A DNA stretch of 64,000 nucleotides from positions 340,358 to 404,357 of the forward strand of contig NZ_JAMQON010000005.1 in assembly GCF_031624395.1 (NCBI RefSeq), given 5' to 3'. The notes below the pieces were generated by a model that searched no databases, had not been told where the DNA came from, and saw nothing but the letters and a program-made list of their open reading frames with translations. The DNA is from Halomicroarcula saliterrae. Its GTDB lineage: Archaea > Halobacteriota > Halobacteria > Halobacteriales > Haloarculaceae. Positions 54,678 through 62,891 of the stretch are shown one piece after another. Every line of letters starts with the position of its first letter. The first letter of the stretch is position 1. The position numbers and the translations under genes were made by a program.

Positions 54678-55562
54678 CTACCCGAACCGCTCACGGACGA
54701 GCGGTGCAAGCTCGTCTCCGGTACGTGCGGAGTCGACGACCAGTTCGACCAGCGCGTTGTACCGCTGTGGTCGCTCGAACATGACCGCGTGTCCGGACCG
54801 CTCGAACGTGCAGTACACTGCCCCGGGGATTCTCCCTGCAGTCTGCCGTGCCGCCGCGGCCGGAACGAGTCCGTCCGCCGGACCGTGTACGACTGCGGTT
54901 GGCGCCTCGATGTCGTGGGTCCCGTCACTCCTGTCGTATCCCCAGAAACTCCGCAGCACTTCCCACGAGGACTTTGGCAGTGGCAAGGACTGTGTTTCGA
55001 TGAATTTGTCGAGCGCGGATTCGGGCATCGAACTGTGGAATATCCGTGACCGCAGAAACGACTTCGGAACGGTCTCTCCCCTGAACAGCCGATAGAGACC
55101 CGAGGCGAGAACGCCGTTTACCAGCGGCGGCTCCCACCAGGGAGTCAGAGAGTTATCGGCACCGTTACCCAGAACCAACCCACTGACGGACCACTCGTTG
55201 GCGTATTCGAGCGCAATTGCGGCGCCGTAACTCCACCCACAGATGACGACGTCGGCGACACCGAGTTCGTCCAGTAGCTTTCTGAGCTGTTTCGCGTGCT
55301 CGAACATCGACCCGACTGGGGGAGCCGACGACCCGCCGTACCCGGCCAGCGAATACGCGACGATTTCACGCTCACCTCGGAAATACTCGAACTGCAGGTA
55401 GTGATTCCACAGCGAGCCTAATCCGCCGTGGACGAACACGAGAGCCGGTCCCTGACCCGGAACGTGCAGCGTCTCTAGGTCCGTCTCGGAATCGATAGAG
55501 ACCACCGTCGTGTCGGGGAGTTCGTCTCTCACGGGCGCGGGGTGGTGACGGTTGGAAGGCAT
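54678..55562 (-). CDS. alpha/beta hydrolase
   Basis: 294 residues with a full catalytic set: oxyanion HGGLGSLWNHY near 45, nucleophile elbow CGWSYGAA near 112, acid in HGPADGLVP near 232 and histidine in RSGHAVMFERP near 260. No signal peptide. It may hydrolyse an ester or thioester. It follows the second UbiA gene on the same strand by 71 bp and is convergent to the first. Confidence 0.88.
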   Translation of the reverse strand: MPSNRHHPAPVRDELPDTTVVSIDSETDLETLHVPGQGPALVFVHGGLGSLWNHYLQFEYFRGEREIVAYSLAGYGGSSAPPVGSMFEHAKQLRKLLDELGVADVVICGWSYGAAIALEYANEWSVSGLVLGNGADNSLTPWWEPPLVNGVLASGLYRLFRGETVPKSFLRSRIFHSSMPESALDKFIETQSLPLPKSSWEVLRSFWGYDRSDGTHDIEAPTAVVHGPADGLVPAAAARQTAGRIPGAVYCTFERSGHAVMFERPQRYNALVELVVDSARTGDELAPLVRERFG

Positions 55563-55633
55563 CGTCGCACGGTTTTCGGCGCATACATTTCAATGTTTAT
55601 GAAACAAAAATTATCTGACAGAGGTGGCGCTAG

Positions 55634-56596
55634 TTACCAGAGGAACTCGGAAACGGCCAACAGAACAAAGAACAGGCCGATGACCGACGATACCTGCGGG
55701 TCGATTTCGTCGCCACCATCCCACGTCATCAGCAGGTACGTCACCGCAAGTCCGAGTAAAGCGAACGCCGGGAGTGCCAGATACCACCCGAAGACCGCGG
55801 CCGTCGCCGCGAAAGATAGCGGGAAGCTAACGGCGAGGAACCGACTGATACGGTCCGAACCGTATCGCACGACGAAGTTGTCGATGCCCGCCTTGGCGTC
55901 GCCCTCCTCGTCGGGGAGATCCTGATAGGAGCTGTTGAGGGGGATAACGACCAGTAACACGGCGACTAACAGCCAGACCTGCTGGGTCGGTGTCTCCGAG
56001 ATAAGAAGACTACCGAACAGTATCGCGACAGTTCCCAACAGCCCGAAACAAATCATGCCGCTGTACGCGCCGTCTTTCAACCGGAGCGGTGGCAGCGTGT
56101 AGACCATGGCCACACCGACCCACGCGAAGATGGCAACGGCGGCCTCGAGCCGGACCACTCCACCGAACAGCGTTCCGAACGTCATCAGCGTGATTCCGGC
56201 GACGAGCGCCTGTCGTTCGGAGAGGGTCCCCTGACTGAGCGGCCGGTCCGCGTTCGAGAACTGGTCGGTGTCCATATCAGTCAGGTCGTTGATAAACCAC
56301 TGCCCCCAGTGGGCGAGCGACATCGAGACGAACCCGGTCACCACGTAGAGCCAGTTAGTCCTCGTCCACGCCGTTGCATCGGCCTGAAAGACGACGCCGA
56401 CCCCAGTCAGCGTGATGTAGACAAACGTAATCGGAAGCATGGACAGAATCCGGTCTAAGACTGGCGAGAGGTCGCTTCGATACCCGAAGGAGAACACAGC
56501 AAGTAACAGGGCAATCGTTACTGTCGCACCGCCTCCCCACACCGACCCCAGAATCGAAGAGGGACCCGGCATAAGCACCACCGCTCCGAACGTCAT
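55634..56596 (-). CDS. UbiA-family prenyltransferase (2)
   Basis: 320 residues (or from ATG 56572). About nine hydrophobic helices with a first motif NDLTDMDTDQFSNADRPLSQG near 115-135 and a second SYQDLPDEEGDAKAGIDNF near 222-240. The second motif resembles those of bacteriochlorophyll/heme-O/DGGGP synthase-type members that join prenyl groups to polar acceptors. It diverges from UbiA (3) across an AT-rich 200-bp region. Confidence 0.87.
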   Translation of the reverse strand: MTFGAVVLMPGPSSILGSVWGGGATVTIALLLAVFSFGYRSDLSPVLDRILSMLPITFVYITLTGVGVVFQADATAWTRTNWLYVVTGFVSMSLAHWGQWFINDLTDMDTDQFSNADRPLSQGTLSERQALVAGITLMTFGTLFGGVVRLEAAVAIFAWVGVAMVYTLPPLRLKDGAYSGMICFGLLGTVAILFGSLLISETPTQQVWLLVAVLLVVIPLNSSYQDLPDEEGDAKAGIDNFVVRYGSDRISRFLAVSFPLSFAATAAVFGWYLALPAFALLGLAVTYLLMTWDGGDEIDPQVSSVIGLFFVLLAVSEFLW

Positions 56597-56796
56597 ATTA
56601 GTAGTCGCATTTTAATTTCTCTATAATTGTCACGAATAGCCGCCGATACAACGGAAGCGAAACTGGTCTTTGGCCCGGTCAGGTTCGAATCTCGATGGTG
56701 TCACACAGTCATGTTTTTTAGCGTGTACTATAAAAGTTAATATTAGATTACATTTCGTAAATTTAATGTGAGAAACAAACCTTCCACTATTTGAAC

Positions 56797-57684
56797 ATGT
56801 CACAGCAATCAATCGAAGTGAGTGGCGACGCGTACGACAGCGTGAGCGACCGTGCGTTGCATCTGTTCCAGATGTCGAGGCCCATCTGGTGGATTCATAT
56901 GTTGTTACCGATTACTTTCGCCGTTTTGTACGCTGCTGATTCCCTGAATCAGGTGTTCTCCGTGACGTCGTTCTGGTTTCTCGTCTACTTCTCACTTCCC
57001 GGGAATCTCTACGTGTACGGCATGAACGACGCGTTCGACGTCGATACAGACCAGATGAACCCGCGAAAACTGGACGAGGACACCCCCTCCGTCATGTACA
57101 AACACGACAAGATCAACATGGCGCTCATCCTGCTGAGTGGGTTGCTTATGGCCTCGGTCGTCCTCCTGTCGACCGATCCACTGGTCCTCGTTCCACTCGC
57201 CATACTCGCGAGCGCGGCCATCCTGTACAACGTGCCGCCCATCCGACTGAAGGCCCAACCCTTCATCGACTCGTTTATCACCAGCACCTTGCTGTTGCCC
57301 CCCATCGCGGCCTACGCTGCAATCGCAGGAACGCTCCCGCCGCTCGCGATTATCGCCGGCTCGTGGGCATGGGGGATGGGATATCACATCATCGGCGCGA
57401 TCGAAGACATCGAACCCGACCGCGAAGCGGGCTTGACTACGACGGCCACGTTCCTCGGACGAGAGCGGGCAATCGCCTTCTTCCTCGCCCTCTGGCTGCT
57501 CGCGCCGGCGCTGATAGCGCTCGAAAGCCTGCCCGCAGCGGCCCTGATGTCGGTGTTCACCGTCGGGCTCATCTACACGCTCTGGAGCGATAGAGAACTC
57601 AAAGACCTCTATCTCGCGATACCGTTCATCAATATAGCTGTGTTCGGCGTGGTCATCATCGGCGGGGTTCTCAAACACGTCTGA
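56797..57684 (+). CDS. UbiA-family prenyltransferase (3), lycopene-elongase-like
   Basis: 295 residues from ATG 56797 (a TTG at 56791 adds two). Motif MNDAFDVDTDQMNPRKLDEDTPS near 77-99 is close to the NDAFD-D-D-NP(R/K)K pattern of haloarchaeal lycopene elongases (bacterioruberin C50 pathway). The second motif is IEDIEPDREAGLTTTATFLG. It therefore may transfer C5 units to a carotenoid or a similar long polyene. In Halobacterium-type genomes the elongase lies with crtI and cruF, which are not here, so this is probably a paralog. Confidence 0.85.
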   Translation: MSQQSIEVSGDAYDSVSDRALHLFQMSRPIWWIHMLLPITFAVLYAADSLNQVFSVTSFWFLVYFSLPGNLYVYGMNDAFDVDTDQMNPRKLDEDTPSVMYKHDKINMALILLSGLLMASVVLLSTDPLVLVPLAILASAAILYNVPPIRLKAQPFIDSFITSTLLLPPIAAYAAIAGTLPPLAIIAGSWAWGMGYHIIGAIEDIEPDREAGLTTTATFLGRERAIAFFLALWLLAPALIALESLPAAALMSVFTVGLIYTLWSDRELKDLYLAIPFINIAVFGVVIIGGVLKHV

Positions 57685-57782
57685 GCGGACGACCGGCTGG
57701 CGGCGAGATTGGACGGTCCCGGAGGAACGTTCGATACGGTAAGCAAAACGGAGCGCCCACCTGTGTCGGCTCTCGCTACCCG

Positions 57783-58169
57783 CTATTCGGAGGGCCGTTT
57801 GAACGGCAGATACGATTGCCATCGGGTGATTTTACCGTCGCGGGTCTCGATTACGAACACCTGCTGATAGTCCACCTCGGTTTCGTCTATCAGTGTGTGG
57901 TGTGTCCGAACTTCGACGACAAACGCGTCCCCATCTTCCCACACGTTCTGAATCGTGAGCCGGGGTTGGGCGATGCTCTCTTCGAGCCCTGATTCGAGTA
58001 CTCGTCGTACTTCCTCCGGGCCCCGATATTCGTCGTCCGGATAGTGCGGGTCGATATACACGCCCTCTTCGGCCCAGTACTCCGAAGGGGTTACTGGGTC
58101 TTTGTCCTCCCAGGCCTCGAATATGCGGTGTACATCGTCTACTGTGAGCTCGTCTGTGGTCGCATCCAT
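57783..58169 (-). CDS. SnoaL/NTF2-like protein
   Basis: 128 residues from ATG 58169. The cone-shaped fold pattern is clear: VDDVHRIFEAWEDKDPVTPSEYWAEEGVYIDPHYPDDEYRGPEEVRRVLESG, then IQNVWEDGDAFVVEVRTHHTLI and VFVIETRDGKITRWQSYLPF. Members are small isomerases, cyclases or hydrolases on aromatic or isoprenoid intermediates. It sits inside the prenyl cluster and may act on its intermediate. Confidence 0.82.
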   Translation of the reverse strand: MDATTDELTVDDVHRIFEAWEDKDPVTPSEYWAEEGVYIDPHYPDDEYRGPEEVRRVLESGLEESIAQPRLTIQNVWEDGDAFVVEVRTHHTLIDETEVDYQQVFVIETRDGKITRWQSYLPFKRPSE

Positions 58170-58491
58170 TGTTTCAGTCCGGGTAATTGTACATCCAGAA
58201 CTGGTAAATATATTGTCCATACTGGATGGTATTTTCGGGACAGTTAACGACGGTGGGTGGAGAGCTGACCGAAATACAGCCGCGGTCCGAGCGGAAGCGA
58301 GACACTGGTTCGTCATCTTTATCATCCGACATGTGTTGGTTTCTCGTAATGCCGTGTGAAACTGGACAGCGTCAAACGGACAGCAGCGTCATCGACAGCG
58401 CGGAAACGCAGAGGAAAAACAGCGGAGAGCGGTGTCGTTCGGCCCGTTCGAGCGGGCTTTTCCTCCCGAACGCGATACACTCCCACAGCAC

Positions 58492-59712
58492 ATGAGCGAT
58501 AGCTATCAGGTGGCAATCGCTGGCGCAGGCCCGGCCGGGGCCCAGTGCGCCCGGGATCTCGTCACGCGTGGGTACGATGTGGTCGTCCTGGAAACAGAGT
58601 CCGAGGAGGCCTTCCCGGCACAGAGCGACAAGTCCACCGGTGGAACCTTCGCGTCGATGATGACCTCGTTCGGGGTCCCGGACGACGTGGTCATGCACGG
58701 GACGGACTCGGTGGTTTTCGAGTCCCCGAACGAACACTTCGTCAGGGACCAACCGGGCTTCGTGCTGGAATACGGCGATTTCAAACAGTTCCTGGTCGAC
58801 GACGGCCGAGAGAACGGCGTGGAGTATCGCTTTGACGCACGCGTCCGTGACCCAATCGTCGAGGGCGGGGAGGTCGTCGGTATCAGATACAACCGTGATA
58901 CGGAACTGTACGCGGACATCGTCATCGACGCGACAGGACCAGCAGCGACGCTCGCGAAGGACCTGGGCGTTGTCGATCTCGAACGCCAGAACCACGCAAT
59001 CGGGATAGAGTACCTGTTCGAGGGCGTCGATCTGAACTATCCGGGATACGCCGACCTCACCGATTCGATGATGTTACGACTCGATCACACCTACGCACCT
59101 GGGGGGTATTCCTGGATTTTCCACACCGGTGAAGACACTGCGAAAGTGGGCGTCTGTTACATCCAGAACGAAAGCTACCGCCAGCATTCGAGCCAAGATC
59201 GGACCGTAAACGAGTATCTGGAACACTGGCTCGATACCGATCCGCGCTTTCAGGACGCCAGACGGGTCGCGGATACGCAGGTTCGAGGCTCTGCCCACGT
59301 CCAGCCCCCGGAGTCTATGAGCACCGACTCCTTCATCGCGATCGGTGACACCGTCCCGTCGGTCGATCCAGTCTGGGGAGAGGGAATCTACAAATGCATG
59401 AAATCGGGTCGTGCAGCGGCCATGACAGCTGACCGGTGCCTCCATGGCTCGGTGGACACATCGGCGCCAGAGACGGCGGTGTACGACGACCTCTGGCACG
59501 AGGAGGTCGCCACCCGACAGGACCGCCGTCTGATGATGATGCGGCTGCTGTATCTCGCTCCCAACGACCGATACGATCAGCTCGTCCGGGACCTGAACGA
59601 GCTGGATCGCGATATCGTGTCGGACATCAACAAGGGGAACAAGTTCGAGATCGCCAAGCTCCTGTATCCCCGCGATCTCCGCTACCTCTGGAAATACTGG
59701 CGAGAGACCTGA
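58492..59712 (+). CDS. geranylgeranyl reductase-family FAD oxidoreductase
   Basis: 406 residues from ATG 58492; upstream frame sequence is not conserved-looking. The FAD-binding motif VAIAGAGPAGAQCARDLVTRGYDVVVLE opens the protein and a second FAD motif is AIGDTVPSVDPVWGEGIYKCMKSGR near 280. The layout matches archaeal digeranylgeranylglycerophospholipid reductases. It would saturate double bonds in a prenyl chain, fitting the UbiA genes next to it. A cysteine in the usual PxxCG position is missing (EEAFPAQSDKS). Confidence 0.85.
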   Translation: MSDSYQVAIAGAGPAGAQCARDLVTRGYDVVVLETESEEAFPAQSDKSTGGTFASMMTSFGVPDDVVMHGTDSVVFESPNEHFVRDQPGFVLEYGDFKQFLVDDGRENGVEYRFDARVRDPIVEGGEVVGIRYNRDTELYADIVIDATGPAATLAKDLGVVDLERQNHAIGIEYLFEGVDLNYPGYADLTDSMMLRLDHTYAPGGYSWIFHTGEDTAKVGVCYIQNESYRQHSSQDRTVNEYLEHWLDTDPRFQDARRVADTQVRGSAHVQPPESMSTDSFIAIGDTVPSVDPVWGEGIYKCMKSGRAAAMTADRCLHGSVDTSAPETAVYDDLWHEEVATRQDRRLMMMRLLYLAPNDRYDQLVRDLNELDRDIVSDINKGNKFEIAKLLYPRDLRYLWKYWRET

Positions 59713-59758
59713 AGGGTGAGCCGGAGGTAACGCGGTTACCGTCTCTCCCCGTTTCTAT

Positions 59759-60277
59759 TTGAAGCAGGCTCGCTACGCTACGTGTATCGAACTGTATCGG
59801 CTGTCCGGGTGTCCGTACTGTGCGAAGGTGGAGGACGAACTCGACGAACTGGGGCCGGAGTACGAACAGCACGACGTCGTGCCGTTTCGGTTTCTCCGTC
59901 GGGACGTGAGAAGGGTGAGCGGACAGTCGGGCGTGCCAGTGCTCGTCGACCCCGGAAACGACGTCTCGGGCATGGCCGAGAGCTGCGATATCGTCGACCA
60001 TCTCGAACGGACCGACGCCCGAGAGGGCTTCCCGGAACGATCTATTCGTACGCGCCGGCGAGGCCCGCGAAACGCCGATATTTGCGGCCTCACTCGCAGA
60101 CGCCACCACGCGTCGGTGACCCGATTGCGCGGTCAGTGCCCCCGAGTGTTTCGCCGGACGGTTTTCACGTCCGGCCCGTTAACCAACAACATCCGCTTTT
60201 CGCCGGTGTGTTGGTTAACTGGCCGCAGGCAATGTCGACGCCGGTCCGTTGTACCGCCCGTGGACGAGTACCCATAG
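59759..60277 (+). CDS. glutaredoxin/GST-N-like protein with run-on C-terminus
   Basis: The first ~85 residues are a thioredoxin-fold protein: CIELYRLSGCPYCAKVEDEL (CPYC active site), VSGQSGVPVLVDP (cis-Pro loop) and MAESCDIVDHLER. Haloarchaeal homologs end about here, but the frame runs on for ~85 Arg-rich residues to 60277, which look non-coding. The only start is a TTG at 59759; no ATG or GTG is in frame after the stop at 59717. It may be a decayed gene, or one that lost its stop codon during rearrangement next to the origin. Confidence 0.6.
   Translation: MKQARYATCIELYRLSGCPYCAKVEDELDELGPEYEQHDVVPFRFLRRDVRRVSGQSGVPVLVDPGNDVSGMAESCDIVDHLERTDAREGFPERSIRTRRRGPRNADICGLTRRRHHASVTRLRGQCPRVFRRTVFTSGPLTNNIRFSPVCWLTGRRQCRRRSVVPPVDEYP
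60178..60219. repeat. perfect inverted repeat GTTAACCAACA / TGTTGGTTAAC
   Basis: Two 11-bp arms match perfectly across a 20-bp spacer. The arms are the same as those at 19608-19650 in front of the small gene next to parA. It lies between the redox gene and the origin repeats. Confidence 0.75.
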
Positions 60278-60281
60278 TACT

Positions 60282-60353
60282 CACAGCACTCACAGCATCC
60301 ACAGCACTCACAGCACTCACAGCACCCACAGCACTCACAGTACTCACAGTACA
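60282..60353. repeat. eight tandem 9-bp repeats (CACAGCACT)
   Basis: CACAGCACT recurs with a 9-bp period for eight units; the second unit ends ATC, the fifth ACC, and the last two read CACAGTACT/A. It lies 130 bp before the first origin box. It may be iteron-like origin DNA or simple-sequence expansion. Confidence 0.7.
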
Positions 60354-60484
60354 TCTAGAAATACTGTGCATTGGTACGATTACAGCAGGACTCATTCTTG
60401 AAGTCAGCGCCACTACGGTCCCGACCAGTCGGACTCGACGACCGTCACGAGGGTCGATTCACTCCGTTGAGAGGGAACGGGGAG

Positions 60485-60507
60485 ACACACCCCTCTATCG
60501 ATGTGTT
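60485..60507 (+). repeat. origin recognition box 1 (plus)
   Basis: ACACACCCCTC followed by TATCGATGTGTT. It is the plus-oriented copy upstream of orc and points toward the two minus copies at 60664 and 60844. Confidence 0.75.
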
Positions 60508-60663
60508 CATAGGATGGCTGTGTGGCCTCTACTCGACATCGAAAGAGCGGTGAGATACACAGAACAGTCGATACGAGTGGTTAGACTGGTTATCAGGGAC
60601 GTTACGCAGAGATGGCACTGCGGTACGTGATGAAATTTTGATGGGTCCGTTCGGAACATCTCG

Positions 60664-60686
60664 AACACATCGATAGAGGGGTGTGT
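60664..60686 (-). repeat. origin recognition box 2 (minus)
   Basis: AACACATCGATAGAGG followed by GGTGTGT, the exact reverse complement of box 1 in its core. Identity with box 3 extends a few bases on either side. Confidence 0.75.
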
Positions 60687-60843
60687 GTGTTGTGTTGTTC
60701 TAGAAAACTAGAAAGAAAAGAAATAGCTCCGTTTCGCAACCGCTGCAGAGTCCCACTAGAACGAGTCACGAGCAGAATCTCCGCCCACAGTCCTCCTCGA
60801 CCGATTACGCTCGCCAGATCACCCCCTCCTCGAATATCCCTCG

Positions 60844-60866
60844 AACACATCGATAGAGGGGTGTGT
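60844..60866 (-). repeat. origin recognition box 3 (minus)
   Basis: A copy identical to box 2 exactly 180 bp away. It lies about 175 bp before the orc start codon. Confidence 0.75.
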
Positions 60867-61020
60867 GTCTTGCCGTTCTCACTTCGTCGGTGGCTACGGC
60901 TACAATGGGGACTTCTTACAGCATCCCCTTCGATATTTGCTCTCTGGAGCGTCTTACGAATAAATACACTTCGACAGGGGTTGGGGAAGACTTTTGGTAC
61001 CACCATGTCTGGACGTGGAT

Positions 61021-62493
61021 ATGGACGCGGACGACTCCGAGCCGACTCGTGATACGTCCGACACGTCGGAGGCGACGGAGACCTCTCAAGCTGAGCTTAC
61101 TACTTCCGCTTCGGCAGACACAGACTCCACGCGGACGAATTCCTCCTCGTCACGGGAGCCGGCCGAGTCAGACGGGGTCACGGACGAGGGCTCACCCGGT
61201 TCCCAGTCGATAGAAGATATGCTGCTAGAGTTCGACGACCAGGAGGGCCTGATACGGGAACGAGCACTCCTCGACCCGAATCACGTGGTCTCCGAAGAGC
61301 GAATCGTGGGCCGCGACGAGCAGTTACAGGAGATTACCAAGATGCTCCGTGTTGCGCTCGGTGACAATCGCCCTCCGAATCTCTTCCTGTATGGTCCCTC
61401 CGGGACGGGCAAATCTCTCATTACGAAGGCTGTCTGTAACAACATCAGCAAGGTCTGTGAGACCCGGGATATCCGGTTTGGAACGATAGAGGTCAACTGC
61501 CAGGACCTCGATACACTCGGCGTCGCCGTGTACGAGCTCGTCAGCCGGGCTGCAGATACAGCCGACGTCGAAATCGAGGTCCCGAAACACGGCGTCGCCA
61601 CGAAGGAAAAGTGGGACGAACTGTTCCGTATCGTCAATCAGAACTTCGACTCCGTCGTGTTCGTCCTCGACGAACTCGATATGCTCGTGGGGCGCCGAGA
61701 CAAGCAGGACCCCGCGTTCTCGCGCTTGCTGTACCAGCTCTCGCGAGCCGGGTCCAACGGCGAGCTCGATGCCTACATCTCCGTCGTGGCGATCTCGAAC
61801 GACACCAAGATGATGGATTCCGTCGGCAGCCGGGCGCTCAGTTCGTTCACTCCCGAGGACGTCCACTTCGACGACTACGACGCGAACCAGCTCCAGTCCA
61901 TCCTCCGCCGTCGGAAAGATGCGTTCTACGAGGACGTTCTCGACGACGACGTTATCCCGTTGGCCGCCGCATTCGCCGCCCAGACACACGGTGACGCCCG
62001 CAAAGCGATCGACCTGATGCGCGTGGCCGGTGAACTCGCTGAACGAGAAGGCGACGATTACGTCCGGGAAGTCCACGTCCGACAGGCACAGGATAAAGTG
62101 GAGAAAAACCGGGTGCTAGAGGTCATCCGGGGTATCAGCACGCAAAAGAAGCTCTGTCTCTACGCGACGGCGGCCGTGGCATCCCTGTCGGAGAACGGGT
62201 CTGCCCGCAGCACGACCGGGTATAAGGTGTACAAGTTCCTCACCGACTCTATCGGCGCAGATCAGTATCACCAGGAGACGTACGTCAACAAGATGAAGGA
62301 GCTCACGACGTACTCCCTCGTGGATTTCGAACGACGCAGCCACGGTCCGAGCTCGGGGATGTTTCTGGAGTTCCAGTTCGGCGAGTCCCCGGAAACGATT
62401 CTCGAGACACTGCGTGAGGATTCCCGCATCGATATGGTCTCCGAGGAGGAGGTCAAATCAGTGGTCAGCGCACAGATACGAAACGAGACCTGA
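61021..62493 (+). CDS. orc: Orc1/Cdc6 origin-binding AAA+ protein
   Basis: 490 residues from ATG 61021; a TTG at 60994 would add nine. An acidic, Ser/Thr-rich N-terminal tail of ~65 residues precedes the AAA+ domain: IVGRDEQL, Walker A LYGPSGTGKSLITKAV near 120, Walker B VVFVLDELDML near 214, sensor 1 VVAISNDTKM near 260 and sensor 2 HGDARKAIDLM near 325. A C-terminal winged helix follows (STTGYKVYKFLTD, then SLVDFERRSHGPSSGMF). It would bind the flanking boxes and load the replicative helicase. Confidence 0.94.
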   Translation: MDADDSEPTRDTSDTSEATETSQAELTTSASADTDSTRTNSSSSREPAESDGVTDEGSPGSQSIEDMLLEFDDQEGLIRERALLDPNHVVSEERIVGRDEQLQEITKMLRVALGDNRPPNLFLYGPSGTGKSLITKAVCNNISKVCETRDIRFGTIEVNCQDLDTLGVAVYELVSRAADTADVEIEVPKHGVATKEKWDELFRIVNQNFDSVVFVLDELDMLVGRRDKQDPAFSRLLYQLSRAGSNGELDAYISVVAISNDTKMMDSVGSRALSSFTPEDVHFDDYDANQLQSILRRRKDAFYEDVLDDDVIPLAAAFAAQTHGDARKAIDLMRVAGELAEREGDDYVREVHVRQAQDKVEKNRVLEVIRGISTQKKLCLYATAAVASLSENGSARSTTGYKVYKFLTDSIGADQYHQETYVNKMKELTTYSLVDFERRSHGPSSGMFLEFQFGESPETILETLREDSRIDMVSEEEVKSVVSAQIRNET

Positions 62494-62549
62494 AACGCGG
62501 GTCCACTCCCTCTCGAAGCGCTGAACCCGCTTCGACTCTCTCACCGGGG

Positions 62550-62570
62550 ACACACCTCTATCGATGTGTT
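62550..62570 (+). repeat. origin recognition box 4 (plus)
   Basis: Core CCTCTATCGATGTGTT with ACACA before it, 57 bp after the orc stop. It is two C residues shorter than the upstream boxes. Confidence 0.72.
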
Positions 62571-62620
62571 TTTCCGAGTCCTGCGCCGAGATTCGGCCGA
62601 TTTGTCGTACTGAGTCGACC

Positions 62621-62641
62621 ACACACCTCTATCGATGTGTT
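62621..62641 (+). repeat. origin recognition box 5 (plus)
   Basis: Exact copy of box 4, 71 bp further on. Confidence 0.72.
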
Positions 62642-62687
62642 CTCGCGAACAGAACTCGGCTTCGAGGCCTCTGTAGCTATCGACCGT

Positions 62688-62706
62688 ACACACCTCTATC
62701 GATATG
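62688..62706 (+). repeat. origin recognition box 6 (plus, degenerate end)
   Basis: CCTCTATCGATATG, 67 bp after box 5. A partial inverse copy, CGATATAGAGG, follows at 62713-62723, forming a quasi-palindrome. Confidence 0.65.
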
Positions 62707-62818
62707 AATATTCGATATAGAGGCACTCTACCGCTGTTTTAACGTATCTGCACCTCCACTTGAAAACTATCCCTGTTACATTGTCAGGCACAGTTGTTCT
62801 CCGAGACGAACGACAGGA

Positions 62819-62838
62819 GACTCCCCTATCGAAGTGTT
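62819..62838 (+). repeat. degenerate origin box 7 (plus)
   Basis: CTCCCCTATCGAAGTGTT keeps the CCTATCGA-GTGTT core with changes. It is the most distal copy and lies just before the pirin stop codon. Confidence 0.5.
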
Positions 62839-62891
62839 CCCTTGTCGTTTTCAGCACAAGTGCCCTGCCATCGGGAGAGCCCAGACCCGTG

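Larger units (their letters stand above)
60485..61020. other. putative replication origin of the replicon
   Basis: This region next to orc1/cdc6 holds three origin boxes in inverted arrangement. An A-rich stretch (TCTAGAAAACTAGAAAGAAA at 60698-60717, continuing to 60725) between boxes 2 and 3 could serve as unwinding element. Origin boxes facing each other across an AT-rich segment beside an orc gene is the known haloarchaeal origin architecture. The box sequence differs from what I know of chromosomal haloarchaeal boxes, suggesting an extrachromosomal lineage. Confidence 0.7.

Noticed and set aside
59084..59499. Minus-strand ORF opposite the geranylgeranyl reductase
   Set aside because: Shadow of the strongly motif-supported FAD enzyme.
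60133..60354. Minus-strand Cys/Glu repeat ORF (CECCGCCECC type)
   Set aside because: It is just the translation of the 9-bp tandem repeat plus flanks; no homolog-like domain or start context.
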